From Bacteroidales bacterium (GTDB lineage Bacteria > Bacteroidota > Bacteroidia > Bacteroidales > UBA1715), in contig JAITUU010000056.1 of assembly GCA_031286165.1 (NCBI GenBank), positions 1 through 64,000 of the forward strand: a stretch of DNA of 64,000 nucleotides. Direction: 5' to 3'. The notes under the pieces were generated by a model that did not search any database, was not told the origin of the DNA, and worked only from the letters and a program-made list of their open reading frames with translations. Of the stretch, positions 1-7,424 are shown in pieces. Each line of letters begins with the position of its first letter. The stretch's first letter is position 1. Made by a program: the position numbers and the translations under genes.

Positions 1-1
1 T

Positions 2-328
2 TGCGGCTGGGCGTTTACCGTACACTATTTGGACCAATCGGCGGCGCAAGCCGCCGGCAGCGTCAAAGAAAAAGTGGATTACCGCACGGTGCTCGATGAG
101 GCAACTTTCGAGAAATTTGCCAAACTGCGCGAAATTCGCAAACGCTTTGCCGAAGCCGAAGCAGTGCCGGCGTATGCCGTGTTTACCAACGAAGAGTTGG
201 CAGAAATAGCCAAACTACCCGAATTGACCGAGCAAACGATTCGCACTATTTCAGGAATCGGCGAAAAAAAGGTGGAGAAATACGGGCAAAAACTCATAGA
301 CGAGATACGAAGGGATATGCCGTTCTAA
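2..328 (+). CDS. DGR accessory protein with HRDC domain (5' end cut by window edge)
   Basis: The reading frame is open from base 2, so this is the C-terminal part (about 108 residues) of a longer gene. An aromatic/basic segment (GWAFTVHYLD) leads into VDYRTVLDEATFEKFAKLRE and a C-terminal HRDC fold with the helix-hairpin pattern ISGIGEKKVEKYG. HRDC proteins of this form are a known accessory class in diversity-generating retroelements, where they sit beside the reverse transcriptase in place of or along with Avd and are thought to bind the template RNA or cDNA complex. The RT starts 43 bp downstream on the same strand, which fits. The role in mutagenic homing is inference. A RecQ or RNase D tail is the alternative, but neighbour and sequence favour the DGR form. 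Confidence 0.8.
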   Translation, partial: CGWAFTVHYLDQSAAQAAGSVKEKVDYRTVLDEATFEKFAKLREIRKRFAEAEAVPAYAVFTNEELAEIAKLPELTEQTIRTISGIGEKKVEKYGQKLIDEIRRDMPF

Positions 329-329
329 G

Positions 330-349
330 CAAGGGGATTAATCCCCTTG
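330..349 (+). promoter_or_regulatory. Perfect palindrome between HRDC gene and RT
   Basis: CAAGGGGATTAATCCCCTTG is a perfect 20-bp palindrome (8-bp stem, TTAA loop). It starts directly after the HRDC stop codon and ends 22 bp before the RT start codon. In the + direction it is followed by a purine-rich A tract, not a T run, so it is not a normal terminator for the accessory gene. It may protect the mRNA end or tune RT translation; that is inference. Confidence 0.55.
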
Positions 350-371
350 TCAAAAAAAAAAAGAGCAAAAA

Positions 372-1511
372 ATGAAACGAGCAGGATATTTGATAGAACG
401 CATTGCCGATATGGACAACCTCTCCCTTGCTTACTGCAAAGCGCGGCGCGGCAAGCAAGCAAAACCCGATGTGCAGGAATTTAGCGCAGGCTTGCAAGCC
501 AATTTGCTGCGCTTGCGCCATCAACTGCTTGCCGGCACAGTGGCAGTGGGCAACTATCACTTTTTCAAAATTTACGACCCCAAAGAGCGCGTAATTTCCG
601 CCGCGCCCTTTGCCGAGCGGGTGATGCACCATGCCATAATGAACGTGTGCCATGCTATTTTTGAAAAAACACTCATAGCCGATACTTACGCCACGCGCCC
701 CGGCAAAGGCATATATCAAGCAATAGCAAAAGCGCGAAAAGCCATGAAAACATACCGCTATGTGGCAAAATTGGATTTTCGGAAATATTTCGACAGTATT
801 TCGCACGAAACATTGAAACACCAACTCCGCAGCAAATTCAAAGACCCCGCGCTGCTCGCTGTTTTTGGTCAAATTATAGATAGTTACAGCACAAGCGCAG
901 GGCGCGGACTACCCATTGGCAACCTCACAAGTCAGTATTTTGCCAATTTTTATCTGTCGGCGTTCGACCACCATATCAAAGAAACCCTCCGCGTGCCGGT
1001 GTATGTGCGCTATATGGACGATATGCTGCTCTTTGCCGAAAGCAAAGAAATACTCAAAGAATATTTACAACACATAGAGGCGCAAAGCGAAAAACTACAA
1101 CTCACACTCAAAGCGGCAGTAATCAATCAAACGGAGCAAGGAATATCGTTTTTGGGTTACAAACTATTTCCAAGCAAAGTGTTGCTCAACCGCAGAAGTA
1201 AAATCCGCTTTCGCCGAAAAATGGCTGAATACAATCACTATATGGAAACAGCGCAGTGGAGCGAAAAAACCTATCAAATGCACCTGTTGCCCTTGCTGAG
1301 TTTTGCCCGCTATGCTTATACCAAGCAATTACGAAAGGAAATTATCGAAGGCTCTAACCGTGTGCTGCGCGGTGGTAGTTGGAACAACAATGCGAGGAAT
1401 TGCCGCGTGTCGAATCGCAACAACAACACCCCCACGAACAGGAACAACAACAACGGTTTCCGCCTTGCCCACAGCTCCATACAAACAGTGTCGGACGACC
1501 ATAGAGTATAG
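372..1511 (+). CDS. DGR reverse transcriptase, C-terminus encoded by the template repeat
   Basis: RNA-directed DNA polymerase of the diversity-generating retroelement type, 379 aa. Motifs: LDFRKYFDSI with first catalytic Asp (about residue 135), GLPIGNLTSQ (179-188), whose SQ ending is typical of DGR RTs rather than group II intron RTs, and YMDD (214-217). No maturase, RNase H or integrase domain is present. The normal RT fold ends near residue 326 (RYAYTKQLRKEII); the last about 50 residues are Asn-rich and are the translated template repeat. Known function of the family: error-prone copying of template RNA at adenines, with the product replacing the variable repeat of a target gene. The stretch looks richer in G+C than its neighbours, which suggests transfer. 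Confidence 0.95.
   Translation: MKRAGYLIERIADMDNLSLAYCKARRGKQAKPDVQEFSAGLQANLLRLRHQLLAGTVAVGNYHFFKIYDPKERVISAAPFAERVMHHAIMNVCHAIFEKTLIADTYATRPGKGIYQAIAKARKAMKTYRYVAKLDFRKYFDSISHETLKHQLRSKFKDPALLAVFGQIIDSYSTSAGRGLPIGNLTSQYFANFYLSAFDHHIKETLRVPVYVRYMDDMLLFAESKEILKEYLQHIEAQSEKLQLTLKAAVINQTEQGISFLGYKLFPSKVLLNRRSKIRFRRKMAEYNHYMETAQWSEKTYQMHLLPLLSFARYAYTKQLRKEIIEGSNRVLRGGSWNNNARNCRVSNRNNNTPTNRNNNNGFRLAHSSIQTVSDDHRV
1353..1480 (+). repeat. DGR template repeat (TR), in frame with RT 3' end
   Basis: From about 1353 the sequence encodes SNRVLRGGSW, then 13 Asn codons (AAC/AAT) between fixed residues CRVS, TPT and GFRLA. These fixed residues match the end of C-type-lectin/FGE-sulfatase-fold target proteins of DGRs, where each AAY codon in the template becomes almost any residue after adenine mutagenesis. 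The adenine-poor tail after the last AAC (GGTTTCCGCCTTGCC onward) would be the homing-initiation end. Edges are estimates, because the variable copy lies outside the window. No second copy of the GGTTTCCGCCTTGCC tail was noticed in the remaining 62 kb. Confidence 0.88.
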
Positions 1512-1597
1512 AACCGATAATTTTCTTGTTTGCTTCGCGAAAAGTGAACAAAAACGAGCATGGTGCTATCACCCTGCCGCAAAACACATCGTAGTAG

Positions 1598-1625
1598 CCT
1601 CCGGCGGAGGTCGAACGGTTGTGTT
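1598..1625 (+). terminator. Hairpin plus T run after the RT
   Basis: CCTCC-GGC-GGAGG forms a short strong stem (1598-1610), followed after a few bases by TTGTGTTTTTTT. It lies between the convergent RT and kinase-like genes and would end RT/template transcription. The AACGGTT at 1614-1620 is also complementary to AACCGTT near 1648, giving a second possible long-range stem. Confidence 0.5.
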
Positions 1626-1628
1626 TTT

Positions 1629-2597
1629 TTATTGCAATAAGCCGAATAACCGTTTTTTCTCCGATTGGCGTGTGAAAAATTCCCGAATATCGGCATATAC
1701 ATCGAGAGCAGAGGTGTAGCGCAAAGTGATTGCATTTTTCAAAAATGCGTGCACTTCTTTGGCATCGTAGTGGGTGGGTGGTTTGCGAAAAACGTGTTTA
1801 TAGGCTGCTTTGTGCAGAATAGCAAAGAGTTCTTTGGGCATTTCGGGTGTTTTTTTCAAAGGAAATGCCACCTGCATATTCAGTATTAAATTCTGATTGG
1901 GGGTGTTGTATGCCGGTACGTGGGCAAAGAGTTCAAAAAGAACGATGCCTATGCTGTATATATCGGTGGCGGTGCTTATGAGATTTGCTTGTTGCAGCAC
2001 CATTTCGGGCGAAGAATAGCTGCGCGAAATGGGCAATCGAGCAAAATTGAGCATGGAAGTTCCCGCCACTTGTATTCGCTCAAAGTCCACGAGTTGTATG
2101 CGCGGATTTTCAGTGTCTATATAGCCCAATTCGTTACTTTCTAGTATGATATTGGTGGGTTTTATATTGCGCTGCACTATGCCGTGTGCGTGCAGTGCGG
2201 CGGTAATTTCGCAGAGTTGGCGTGTTATTTCCAGCAAAAACGGCGCGGAACGCAGTGTTTTGTAATCGGGGTCGAACATTACATTGTGCAAACTCACGCC
2301 CTGCACGTATTCGCGCATAATGTAGTAAGTGCCGTTATGCTGCACAACATCGAGCGTGGGGGCTATGTTCGGGTGCAATTTATTGATATTCAAGAGAATT
2401 TCTTCCACAAGCAGAGCGTGTGCGGGGCTGTGAATGAGTTGCGGCTGCGCACATTGTTTTATAAGTACATGGTAGGGCGCTTGTTCCGATTTTCCGCGAA
2501 ATACATGAAAATATCGTTCGCCGGTGGAAATTACATCGGCTTTATGCGCGGTATTGAAGGTGTAGCGATTGGTTTTTCCGCTGAGTTGCTGTATCAT
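1629..2597 (-). CDS. Protein kinase-fold protein, probable pseudokinase
   Basis: 322 aa with the order of a Hanks-type Ser/Thr kinase: VLIK (Lys 47, ATP anchor), Glu 65/66 in helix C, a hinge near YIMREYVQG, catalytic loop HGIVQRNIKPTN (139-149), DFE (171-173), SSPE (195-198) and TDIYSIG (211-217). The HRD catalytic Asp is replaced by Asn (QRN), DFG is DFE, and no clear glycine-rich loop is visible. The metal-binding Asp 171 and Lys 47 remain. It could therefore bind nucleotide but is unlikely to be a normal kinase. No transmembrane segment is obvious, so it is probably cytoplasmic. It converges on the DGR; a functional link is not shown. Some DGR targets are fused to kinase domains, which makes the neighbourhood worth noting. 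Confidence 0.75.
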   Translation of the reverse strand: MIQQLSGKTNRYTFNTAHKADVISTGERYFHVFRGKSEQAPYHVLIKQCAQPQLIHSPAHALLVEEILLNINKLHPNIAPTLDVVQHNGTYYIMREYVQGVSLHNVMFDPDYKTLRSAPFLLEITRQLCEITAALHAHGIVQRNIKPTNIILESNELGYIDTENPRIQLVDFERIQVAGTSMLNFARLPISRSYSSPEMVLQQANLISTATDIYSIGIVLFELFAHVPAYNTPNQNLILNMQVAFPLKKTPEMPKELFAILHKAAYKHVFRKPPTHYDAKEVHAFLKNAITLRYTSALDVYADIREFFTRQSEKKRLFGLLQ

Positions 2598-2666
2598 AAT
2601 ACTAACTGAATAATGGAGTAATGGAATAAGTGAACAATAGAATAACGGAGAAATTGAAAAAATGTG

Positions 2667-2674
2667 TACTTTTG
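2667..2674 (+). promoter_or_regulatory. -7 box TACTTTTG
   Basis: This matches the Bacteroidota -7 consensus TAnnTTTG. It lies 14 bp upstream of the ATG at 2689 and inside the longer possible frame starting at 2662, so 2689 is the likely start. No good -33 TTTG was seen at standard spacing. Confidence 0.6.
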
Positions 2675-2688
2675 CAAAAAATCATTCT

Positions 2689-3213
2689 ATGCAAAAATAT
2701 TTTTTTTTCGGTATAAAATCGGCAATTACTACGGTATTTCTTGTGTTTGTGTGTAATCTTTCGTTTTCGCAAAGTTTGCAAATAGGCAAAGTGCAGGTGG
2801 GCGGCAATTTTGGTTTCGATATTACGAACAATATTTTGGTGATAGACATTGCGCCGGTGCTGGGCACTTCGCCCATAAAAAATACTACGCTGAGTGTGTC
2901 GCCGTTTTTCAGTTATGCGCAAGATTTGTCGCAGCCGAACAATCGCCTTACGCGCTGCGGACTGCGAGCCGCCGTGCAGTACAGCATTTATGCCGGTCTT
3001 TTTGCTCATGCCGAATACGAACTTTCCTTTGTGTATCTCAATAGGCAATTTCAGGGCGTATATCACGCGCTGCCTATTGGTTTGGGATTTGAACAACTGA
3101 TTGCGCCCAACACCGTAGCCTACGCCGCCGTGTTGTACAATGTCATTCATTCCCAATCCGATTTCGTACAATCGCCTTTTCAGTACCGAGTAGGAGTGCG
3201 GCACGCTTTTTAA
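2689..3213 (+). CDS. Small secreted or outer-membrane protein, unknown function
   Basis: 174 aa from the start chosen by the -7 box. An N-terminal signal peptide (hydrophobic core AITTVFLVFVCNLSFS, cleavage near SQS) is followed by alternating hydrophobic/polar stretches and many Gly, Tyr and Phe residues, ending in YRVGVRHAF with terminal Phe. This resembles a small outer-membrane beta-barrel (about 8 strands). No family is recognised. It is transcribed alone, divergently from the kinase-like gene. Confidence 0.6.
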   Translation: MQKYFFFGIKSAITTVFLVFVCNLSFSQSLQIGKVQVGGNFGFDITNNILVIDIAPVLGTSPIKNTTLSVSPFFSYAQDLSQPNNRLTRCGLRAAVQYSIYAGLFAHAEYELSFVYLNRQFQGVYHALPIGLGFEQLIAPNTVAYAAVLYNVIHSQSDFVQSPFQYRVGVRHAF

Positions 3214-3253
3214 GTTGAGAGTTGAGAACTGAAAATAGAGAAATAAAAAAGTG

Positions 3254-3261
3254 TATATTTG
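3254..3261 (+). promoter_or_regulatory. -7 box TATATTTG of the toxin-antitoxin operon
   Basis: A perfect TAnnTTTG box 18 bp before the ATG at 3280. It overlaps the alternative TTG start at 3259, which rules that start out. Confidence 0.65.
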
Positions 3262-3279
3262 CATATCAAAAAAAATCAG

Positions 3280-3498
3280 ATGAGAGCAATAGAATTTCAG
3301 TCGAAAATTAGCAACAATGCTATTCCGATACCTCAGGCAATGTTGGCAGAGTTGCAACATGAAACGAATAAAAATATTCGAGTAATGGTGTTTGTGGACG
3401 AAAGCGATGGGTATGACAATATAGATTTTAGAAATCTTGCAAAAAGTCAATTCTTAAAAGGTTATGCAGAAAGCGATTCTATTTACGATTTAGATTAA
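3280..3498 (+). CDS. Antitoxin of a PemK-type toxin-antitoxin pair
   Basis: 72 aa, MRAIEFQSKISNNAIPIPQAM at the start, then an acidic C-terminal half ending GYAESDSIYDLD. The IEFQSKI...IPIP start resembles short beta-hairpin DNA-binding antitoxins, and the acidic tail would cover the toxin. It lies 3 bp upstream of the toxin gene. As is usual in such pairs, the antitoxin probably represses its own promoter and is degraded under stress; neither was tested. Confidence 0.75.
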   Translation: MRAIEFQSKISNNAIPIPQAMLAELQHETNKNIRVMVFVDESDGYDNIDFRNLAKSQFLKGYAESDSIYDLD

Positions 3499-3501
3499 AT
3501 A

Positions 3502-3822
3502 ATGGAACAGATAGAAAATGGCTCAATAGCCTTGTTGAAATTTCCTTTTACTGATGGATTTACATACAAACGCCGTCCGGTAGTAATTTTGAAAACATTT
3601 GAAGACGGTGATATGCTTGTGTGTCGTATAACGAGTAAAATGTATGCAAGTCACTATGATATTTGTATTGATGATTGGGAAAATTTCGGATTAAAATTAC
3701 CTTCTGTGATACGTGTTCATAAAATGGCAACATTGGAAACAACCATGATAGAACGTATTTTGGGTACGGTAAGTACTGAAATTATGCAAAAAATCACAAC
3801 CTTATTCAAAGAAATAATCTAA
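3502..3822 (+). CDS. PemK/MazF-family toxin (endoribonuclease)
   Basis: 106 aa. GSIALLKFPFTDGFTYKRRPVVIL is the hallmark PemK/MazF start, in which the conserved Arg-Pro-Val-Val strand follows a loop with the catalytic base. VCRITSK and PSVIRVHKMATLE (Ser/Arg positions) follow the family fold. Length is normal. It ends 5 bp before holB, so holB may be partly co-transcribed with the TA pair. Expected activity: cleavage of mRNA at short sequences. Confidence 0.82.
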   Translation: MEQIENGSIALLKFPFTDGFTYKRRPVVILKTFEDGDMLVCRITSKMYASHYDICIDDWENFGLKLPSVIRVHKMATLETTMIERILGTVSTEIMQKITTLFKEII

Positions 3823-3827
3823 ATCTC

Positions 3828-4949
3828 ATGCTTTTTTCACAAGTTATAGGACAAAACCATTATAAACAAGAACTGCGCGAACTTGTGCACACCAATCGCA
3901 TTAGCCACGCGCTGCTTTTTGCCGCACCCGAAGGAGCAGGTGCCTTGCCGCTTGCCATTGCTTTTGCGCAGTATATTAATTGCGAACACAGAAGCGAAAC
4001 CGATTCCTGCGGTGTGTGTGCAAGTTGCGTGAAATACAATAAATTGCAGCACCCCGATTTGCACTTTGCCTTTCCGGTGGTTACAAGCACCAAAAATCCC
4101 GTGAGCGATAATTTTATAAGCCAATGGCGCGAAGCAGTGCTTACACAGCCCTATTTGAATTTAGATATGTGGCTCGAAACCATTAGCGACGACAATAAGC
4201 AGGGGAGTATTCAAAAAGAAGAAAGTAAGGAAATTCTGCGAAAACTGAATTTGAAAACCTATGAGGCGGAATATAAGGTAATGATAGTATGGATGGCGGA
4301 AAAAATGAACGAAAGTTGCGCCAATAAACTGTTGAAAATTTTGGAAGAACCACCGCAAAAAACACTCTTTTTGCTTGTGAGCGAACACCCCGAAGAATTA
4401 ATGGCTACCATAATTTCGCGCACGCAACTTGTGCGCATTCCCCGCATTGATAGCGAAAGTATGAGAGCGCGCCTGCGTGAAGAGTTTTCGGTGAACGATA
4501 GCGATATGCCCACTATATTGCACACTGCCGGCGGTAATTACCTGAAAGCCGTACAACTGCTTTCGAGCGAAGGGGTGAATGACGATTTTTATAATTATTT
4601 TACCCAACTTACGCGCTTTGCCTATGCCAAAAACGTGCCTGAATTGGCAAAACTATCTGACACTCTGGCTGCGAATTTGGGGCGCGAAAAACAAAAATCT
4701 TTCATAGAATATTGCCTCAAAATGTTCCGCGAAAATTTTGTGCTCAATTATAAGAAACCCGAAATCGTGTATTTATACAAAACAGAAAAGGATTTCTCCG
4801 AAAAATTTCACCCCTTTATCAACGAACGCAATATTTCGGCACTTACCAAAACCATGAACGAAGCCTATTACCACATAGAGCGCAATGGAAGCGCAAAAAT
4901 TATTTTCTTCGATGTGTGCCTCAAACTTGTGGTGCAACTGAGGAGTTGA
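3828..4949 (+). CDS. holB: DNA polymerase III subunit delta'
   Basis: 373 aa clamp-loader subunit. It begins MLFSQVIGQNHYKQELRELVHTNRISHALLF, as in Bacteroidota delta'. The Walker A position is degenerate (PEGAGALPLA, no GKT), which is usual for this non-ATPase subunit. A zinc module CGVCASC (near 60-66) and ILEEPPQKTLFLL, ISRTQL (SRC-like motif region) are present. Acts with DnaX and delta to load the beta clamp; dnaX is at 33.5-35.2 kb. Confidence 0.93.
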   Translation: MLFSQVIGQNHYKQELRELVHTNRISHALLFAAPEGAGALPLAIAFAQYINCEHRSETDSCGVCASCVKYNKLQHPDLHFAFPVVTSTKNPVSDNFISQWREAVLTQPYLNLDMWLETISDDNKQGSIQKEESKEILRKLNLKTYEAEYKVMIVWMAEKMNESCANKLLKILEEPPQKTLFLLVSEHPEELMATIISRTQLVRIPRIDSESMRARLREEFSVNDSDMPTILHTAGGNYLKAVQLLSSEGVNDDFYNYFTQLTRFAYAKNVPELAKLSDTLAANLGREKQKSFIEYCLKMFRENFVLNYKKPEIVYLYKTEKDFSEKFHPFINERNISALTKTMNEAYYHIERNGSAKIIFFDVCLKLVVQLRS

Positions 4950-5009
4950 AAGTTGAAAGTTGAAAACTCACTACTCATTACTCTGTACCCACCAGCCTAG
5001 CATACGGGC

Positions 5010-5044
5010 AAAAAAAAAAGCCGTCCGAAGACAGCCTTTTTTTT
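5010..5044 (-). terminator. Intrinsic terminator of the HU gene
   Basis: On the minus strand: GCTGTC-TTCG-GACGGC followed by T9, i.e. a 6-bp stem (one G-U) closed by a UUCG tetraloop plus a U run. It lies about 20-50 bp after the HU stop codon. The A run on the other side makes it partly bidirectional, so it may also stop holB transcription. Confidence 0.85.
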
Positions 5045-5064
5045 GTAACGTAACAGAAAAATTC

Positions 5065-5337
5065 TTAGTTGATAGAATCAGAAAGGGCTTTTCCTGCTTT
5101 GAATTTAGCAACTTTTTTAGCGGCAATTTTGATTTCTTTACCTGTTTGTGGGTTACGTCCGGTGCGTGCTGCACGAGTACCTACTGAGAAAGTTCCGAAA
5201 CCAACTAATTGAATGCTTTCGCCTTTTTTCAATCCGGCACCAATTGCTTTTACTGTTGCATTCAATGCTTTTTCTGAATCTGCTTTGGTTAAGCCTGCTT
5301 CTGCTGCAATAGCTGCTACGAGTTCTTGTTTGTTCAT
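5065..5337 (-). CDS. hup: Nucleoid protein HU
   Basis: 90 aa, the standard HU length. [27 protein letters not shown], the VGFGTFSV strand, and the arm sequence [12 protein letters not shown] with its intercalating Pro are all present. It binds and bends DNA without strict sequence specificity. Single gene with its own promoter and terminator. Confidence 0.97.
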   Translation of the reverse strand: MNKQELVAAIAAEAGLTKADSEKALNATVKAIGAGLKKGESIQLVGFGTFSVGTRAARTGRNPQTGKEIKIAAKKVAKFKAGKALSDSIN

Positions 5338-5435
5338 AACGATTATAGTTTTTAAAGTGAGTAAATATTAAATAATTAAATGTTTTTTCTTCTCGTGTGG
5401 TTATCAATAAATACCTGTGTACGTATTGATTTTTA

Positions 5436-5443
5436 CAAACGTA
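5436..5443 (-). promoter_or_regulatory. -7 box TACGTTTG for HU
   Basis: The minus strand reads TACGTTTG about 100 bp before the HU start codon, giving an AU-rich leader of roughly 90 nt. The whole 5338-5585 stretch is very A+T rich and holds no gene. Confidence 0.45.
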
Positions 5444-5585
5444 AGAATAGTATTTTACATTTCCAAATAAAAATACACTTTTTTTCGCAAAAGCGTAAAA
5501 AATCAGGCATTTTGCGCTTTTGCGCCCTTTATACCTATATAATAGGGATTTTTTCGTCTGCCTTTGTTTTGTGGCAAAAATGTGT

Positions 5586-5593
5586 TATGTTTG
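5586..5593 (+). promoter_or_regulatory. -7 box TATGTTTG for the glycosyltransferase operon
   Basis: Lies 21 bp before the ATG at 5615 and shows that the longer possible frame from 5564 is not the real start. Confidence 0.55.
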
Positions 5594-5614
5594 CTGTGGA
5601 ATAGAATAACAGCC

Positions 5615-6823
5615 ATGAAAATACTTATTGTATGCAATAAATTTCCCTATCCGCTCAAAGACGGCGGAGCCATAGCAACCTTTGCCATGATTACAGGTTT
5701 TGCGCAGGCGGGGCATGCCGTTACGGTGGCGGCAATTAATACCAAAAAACACCACTTCGATATAGAAAAACTGCCCCAAGAACTGCGTAGTGTAGCCGAT
5801 TTTTACGCACTTGATGTGGATACAAGCATTACAGTGGCAGGTACTATGCAAAATCTACTGTTTTCTGCAAAACCATATACTGCCACTCGATTTCATACGG
5901 CGCAATTTGCTGATTTACTGATAGATTTGCTGAAAAAACAGAATTTTGATATAATTCAAATTGAGGGATTGTATATGTGCGAATATATAGAAATATTGCG
6001 AAAAAACTGCCATTCGCTCATTTCGTATCGTGCGCACAATGTGGAATACGAAATTTGGGAACGTTTGTACAAAGAAAGCAGCAATCCGCTCAAACGATTG
6101 TATGTAAAAAATCTTGCTGCACGAGTGAAACGCTACGAATATGCGCAGATAAATCGCTACGATTTTTTGGTACCTATTACTACTCGCGATGCCGAGCAAT
6201 ATACTGTCATGGGAAACAAAAAAACTGTGTGTGTAACTCCCACCGGTTTCGATGCCGAACGCATTGAGGCTTTGCCTTCGCAGGAGCGAGCAGTTTCTGT
6301 GTTTCACTTAGGCAGCCTTGAATGGTTGCCCAATCAACAGGGGCTTTTGTGGTTTTTGCAAGAATGTTGGGGCGGTTTACACGCAGAATTTCCGCACATA
6401 GTACTGCGCATAGCCGGAAGAAATGCGCCGCAGCATTTTATAGATACGCTGAAACACTACGCAGGAGTGGAATTTTGCGGCGAAGTGCCAAGTGCCCGTG
6501 GGTTTATGGCAGAAAATACTATTATGATAGTGCCGCTGCTTTCGGGCAGCGGTATGCGCATAAAAATTGTGGAAGGGTTGGCGTATGCCAAAGCAATAGT
6601 TTCTACGCCGGTGGGGGCAGAGGGAATAGATGCCGAACAATTCGGAGCAATATGTATTGCGCACTCTGCCGAAGAATTTACTGCTGCTTTGCGCAATTTG
6701 TTGCTCAATGATACACAGCGCAAAGAGTTGGAACGCAATGCAATAAACTTTGTGCGCACTCATTTTGAAAATTCGCTGTTGGTGCAAAAATTGTTGGAAT
6801 TTTATGAAAATCACATACACTAA
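5615..6823 (+). CDS. Glycosyltransferase, GT4-like (GT-B fold)
   Basis: 402 aa starting MKILIVCNKFPYPLKDGGAIA, typical of nucleotide-sugar GT-B enzymes with an N-terminal Rossmann domain. The C-terminal half has the donor-binding pattern VFHLGSLEWLPNQQG, LRIAGRNAP, VPLLSGSGMRIKIVEGLAYAKAIVSTPVGAEGI, with the conserved Glu in the KIVEGL position of the EX7E motif. It probably transfers a sugar in surface polysaccharide or glycolipid synthesis. The substrate cannot be told. First gene of a same-strand run with 6836 and 7425. Confidence 0.88.
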   Translation: MKILIVCNKFPYPLKDGGAIATFAMITGFAQAGHAVTVAAINTKKHHFDIEKLPQELRSVADFYALDVDTSITVAGTMQNLLFSAKPYTATRFHTAQFADLLIDLLKKQNFDIIQIEGLYMCEYIEILRKNCHSLISYRAHNVEYEIWERLYKESSNPLKRLYVKNLAARVKRYEYAQINRYDFLVPITTRDAEQYTVMGNKKTVCVTPTGFDAERIEALPSQERAVSVFHLGSLEWLPNQQGLLWFLQECWGGLHAEFPHIVLRIAGRNAPQHFIDTLKHYAGVEFCGEVPSARGFMAENTIMIVPLLSGSGMRIKIVEGLAYAKAIVSTPVGAEGIDAEQFGAICIAHSAEEFTAALRNLLLNDTQRKELERNAINFVRTHFENSLLVQKLLEFYENHIH

Positions 6824-6835
6824 ACATAGCATATC

Positions 6836-7381
6836 ATGAAAATAGCAAGTATCATAATCGCCGCACTCTTCGCAGTGTATTTATTAGAAAAATTCCTGTT
6901 GCGCCCTTATTGTATGGCAAAATACGCCAAGCAACAGCGGACAGCCAATGCTTCGGATTTGAAAGAACCGACTATATCGAAACTATACGCACCGCTCATA
7001 CAGCGGTTCAATACATACGCCTACGGCAATCAAGGTACAATAACGGTGTTGGAACGCGAAAAACTGCAACTCTACAAAACCGATAGTTGTCAAATTTTGT
7101 ATTTCACGGTCAATCGCGCCCAAGATTTGGAAATAGAATGGCGGTTTATGTATTTCCGTCAGGAAATGATTTTTCGCCACACCGTGCATAGTGCTGAGTT
7201 TGATACGCACAATGCACAGGCGCAAGAAACACTGTTTCAGGCGATTGTGGCGCAATTCAACGAACAATATAGTGCACACGAAAAGCGCGTAGATGAATCG
7301 GGTATTCCCGAAAAAATACTCGCCGAGCAAGGGATTTCGGCTGAAAATTGGAAAACCGCACGAGCGTTTTTGAGAGAATAG
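6836..7381 (+). CDS. Hypothetical protein with N-terminal membrane anchor
   Basis: 181 aa. One N-terminal hydrophobic segment (IASIIIAALFAVYLL) is followed by a basic patch and a soluble domain of about 150 residues with WRFMYFRQEMIFRH in the middle. No family is recognised. It begins 12 bp after the glycosyltransferase gene and probably shares its mRNA. Likely an inner-membrane protein facing one side; function unknown. Confidence 0.6.
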   Translation: MKIASIIIAALFAVYLLEKFLLRPYCMAKYAKQQRTANASDLKEPTISKLYAPLIQRFNTYAYGNQGTITVLEREKLQLYKTDSCQILYFTVNRAQDLEIEWRFMYFRQEMIFRHTVHSAEFDTHNAQAQETLFQAIVAQFNEQYSAHEKRVDESGIPEKILAEQGISAENWKTARAFLRE

Positions 7382-7394
7382 GAGAGTTTTTGTG

Positions 7395-7402
7395 TATTTT
7401 TG
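7395..7402 (+). promoter_or_regulatory. -7 box TATTTTTG
   Basis: Lies 22 bp before the ATG at 7425, just after the stop of the preceding gene. It supports 7425 as the start rather than the in-frame TTG at 7392, and gives the GT2/ribBA run its own promoter. Confidence 0.55.
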
Positions 7403-7424
7403 CGGAACAATAGAAGTAGATTGC

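Noticed and set aside
1303-1719. Plus-strand frame overlapping the RT end
   Set aside because: A shadow of the RT 3' end and of the converging kinase-like gene; crosses the terminator.
2602-3450. Long minus-strand frame of 282 codons
   Set aside because: Covers the reverse of two genes and their promoters; no start signal or family match.
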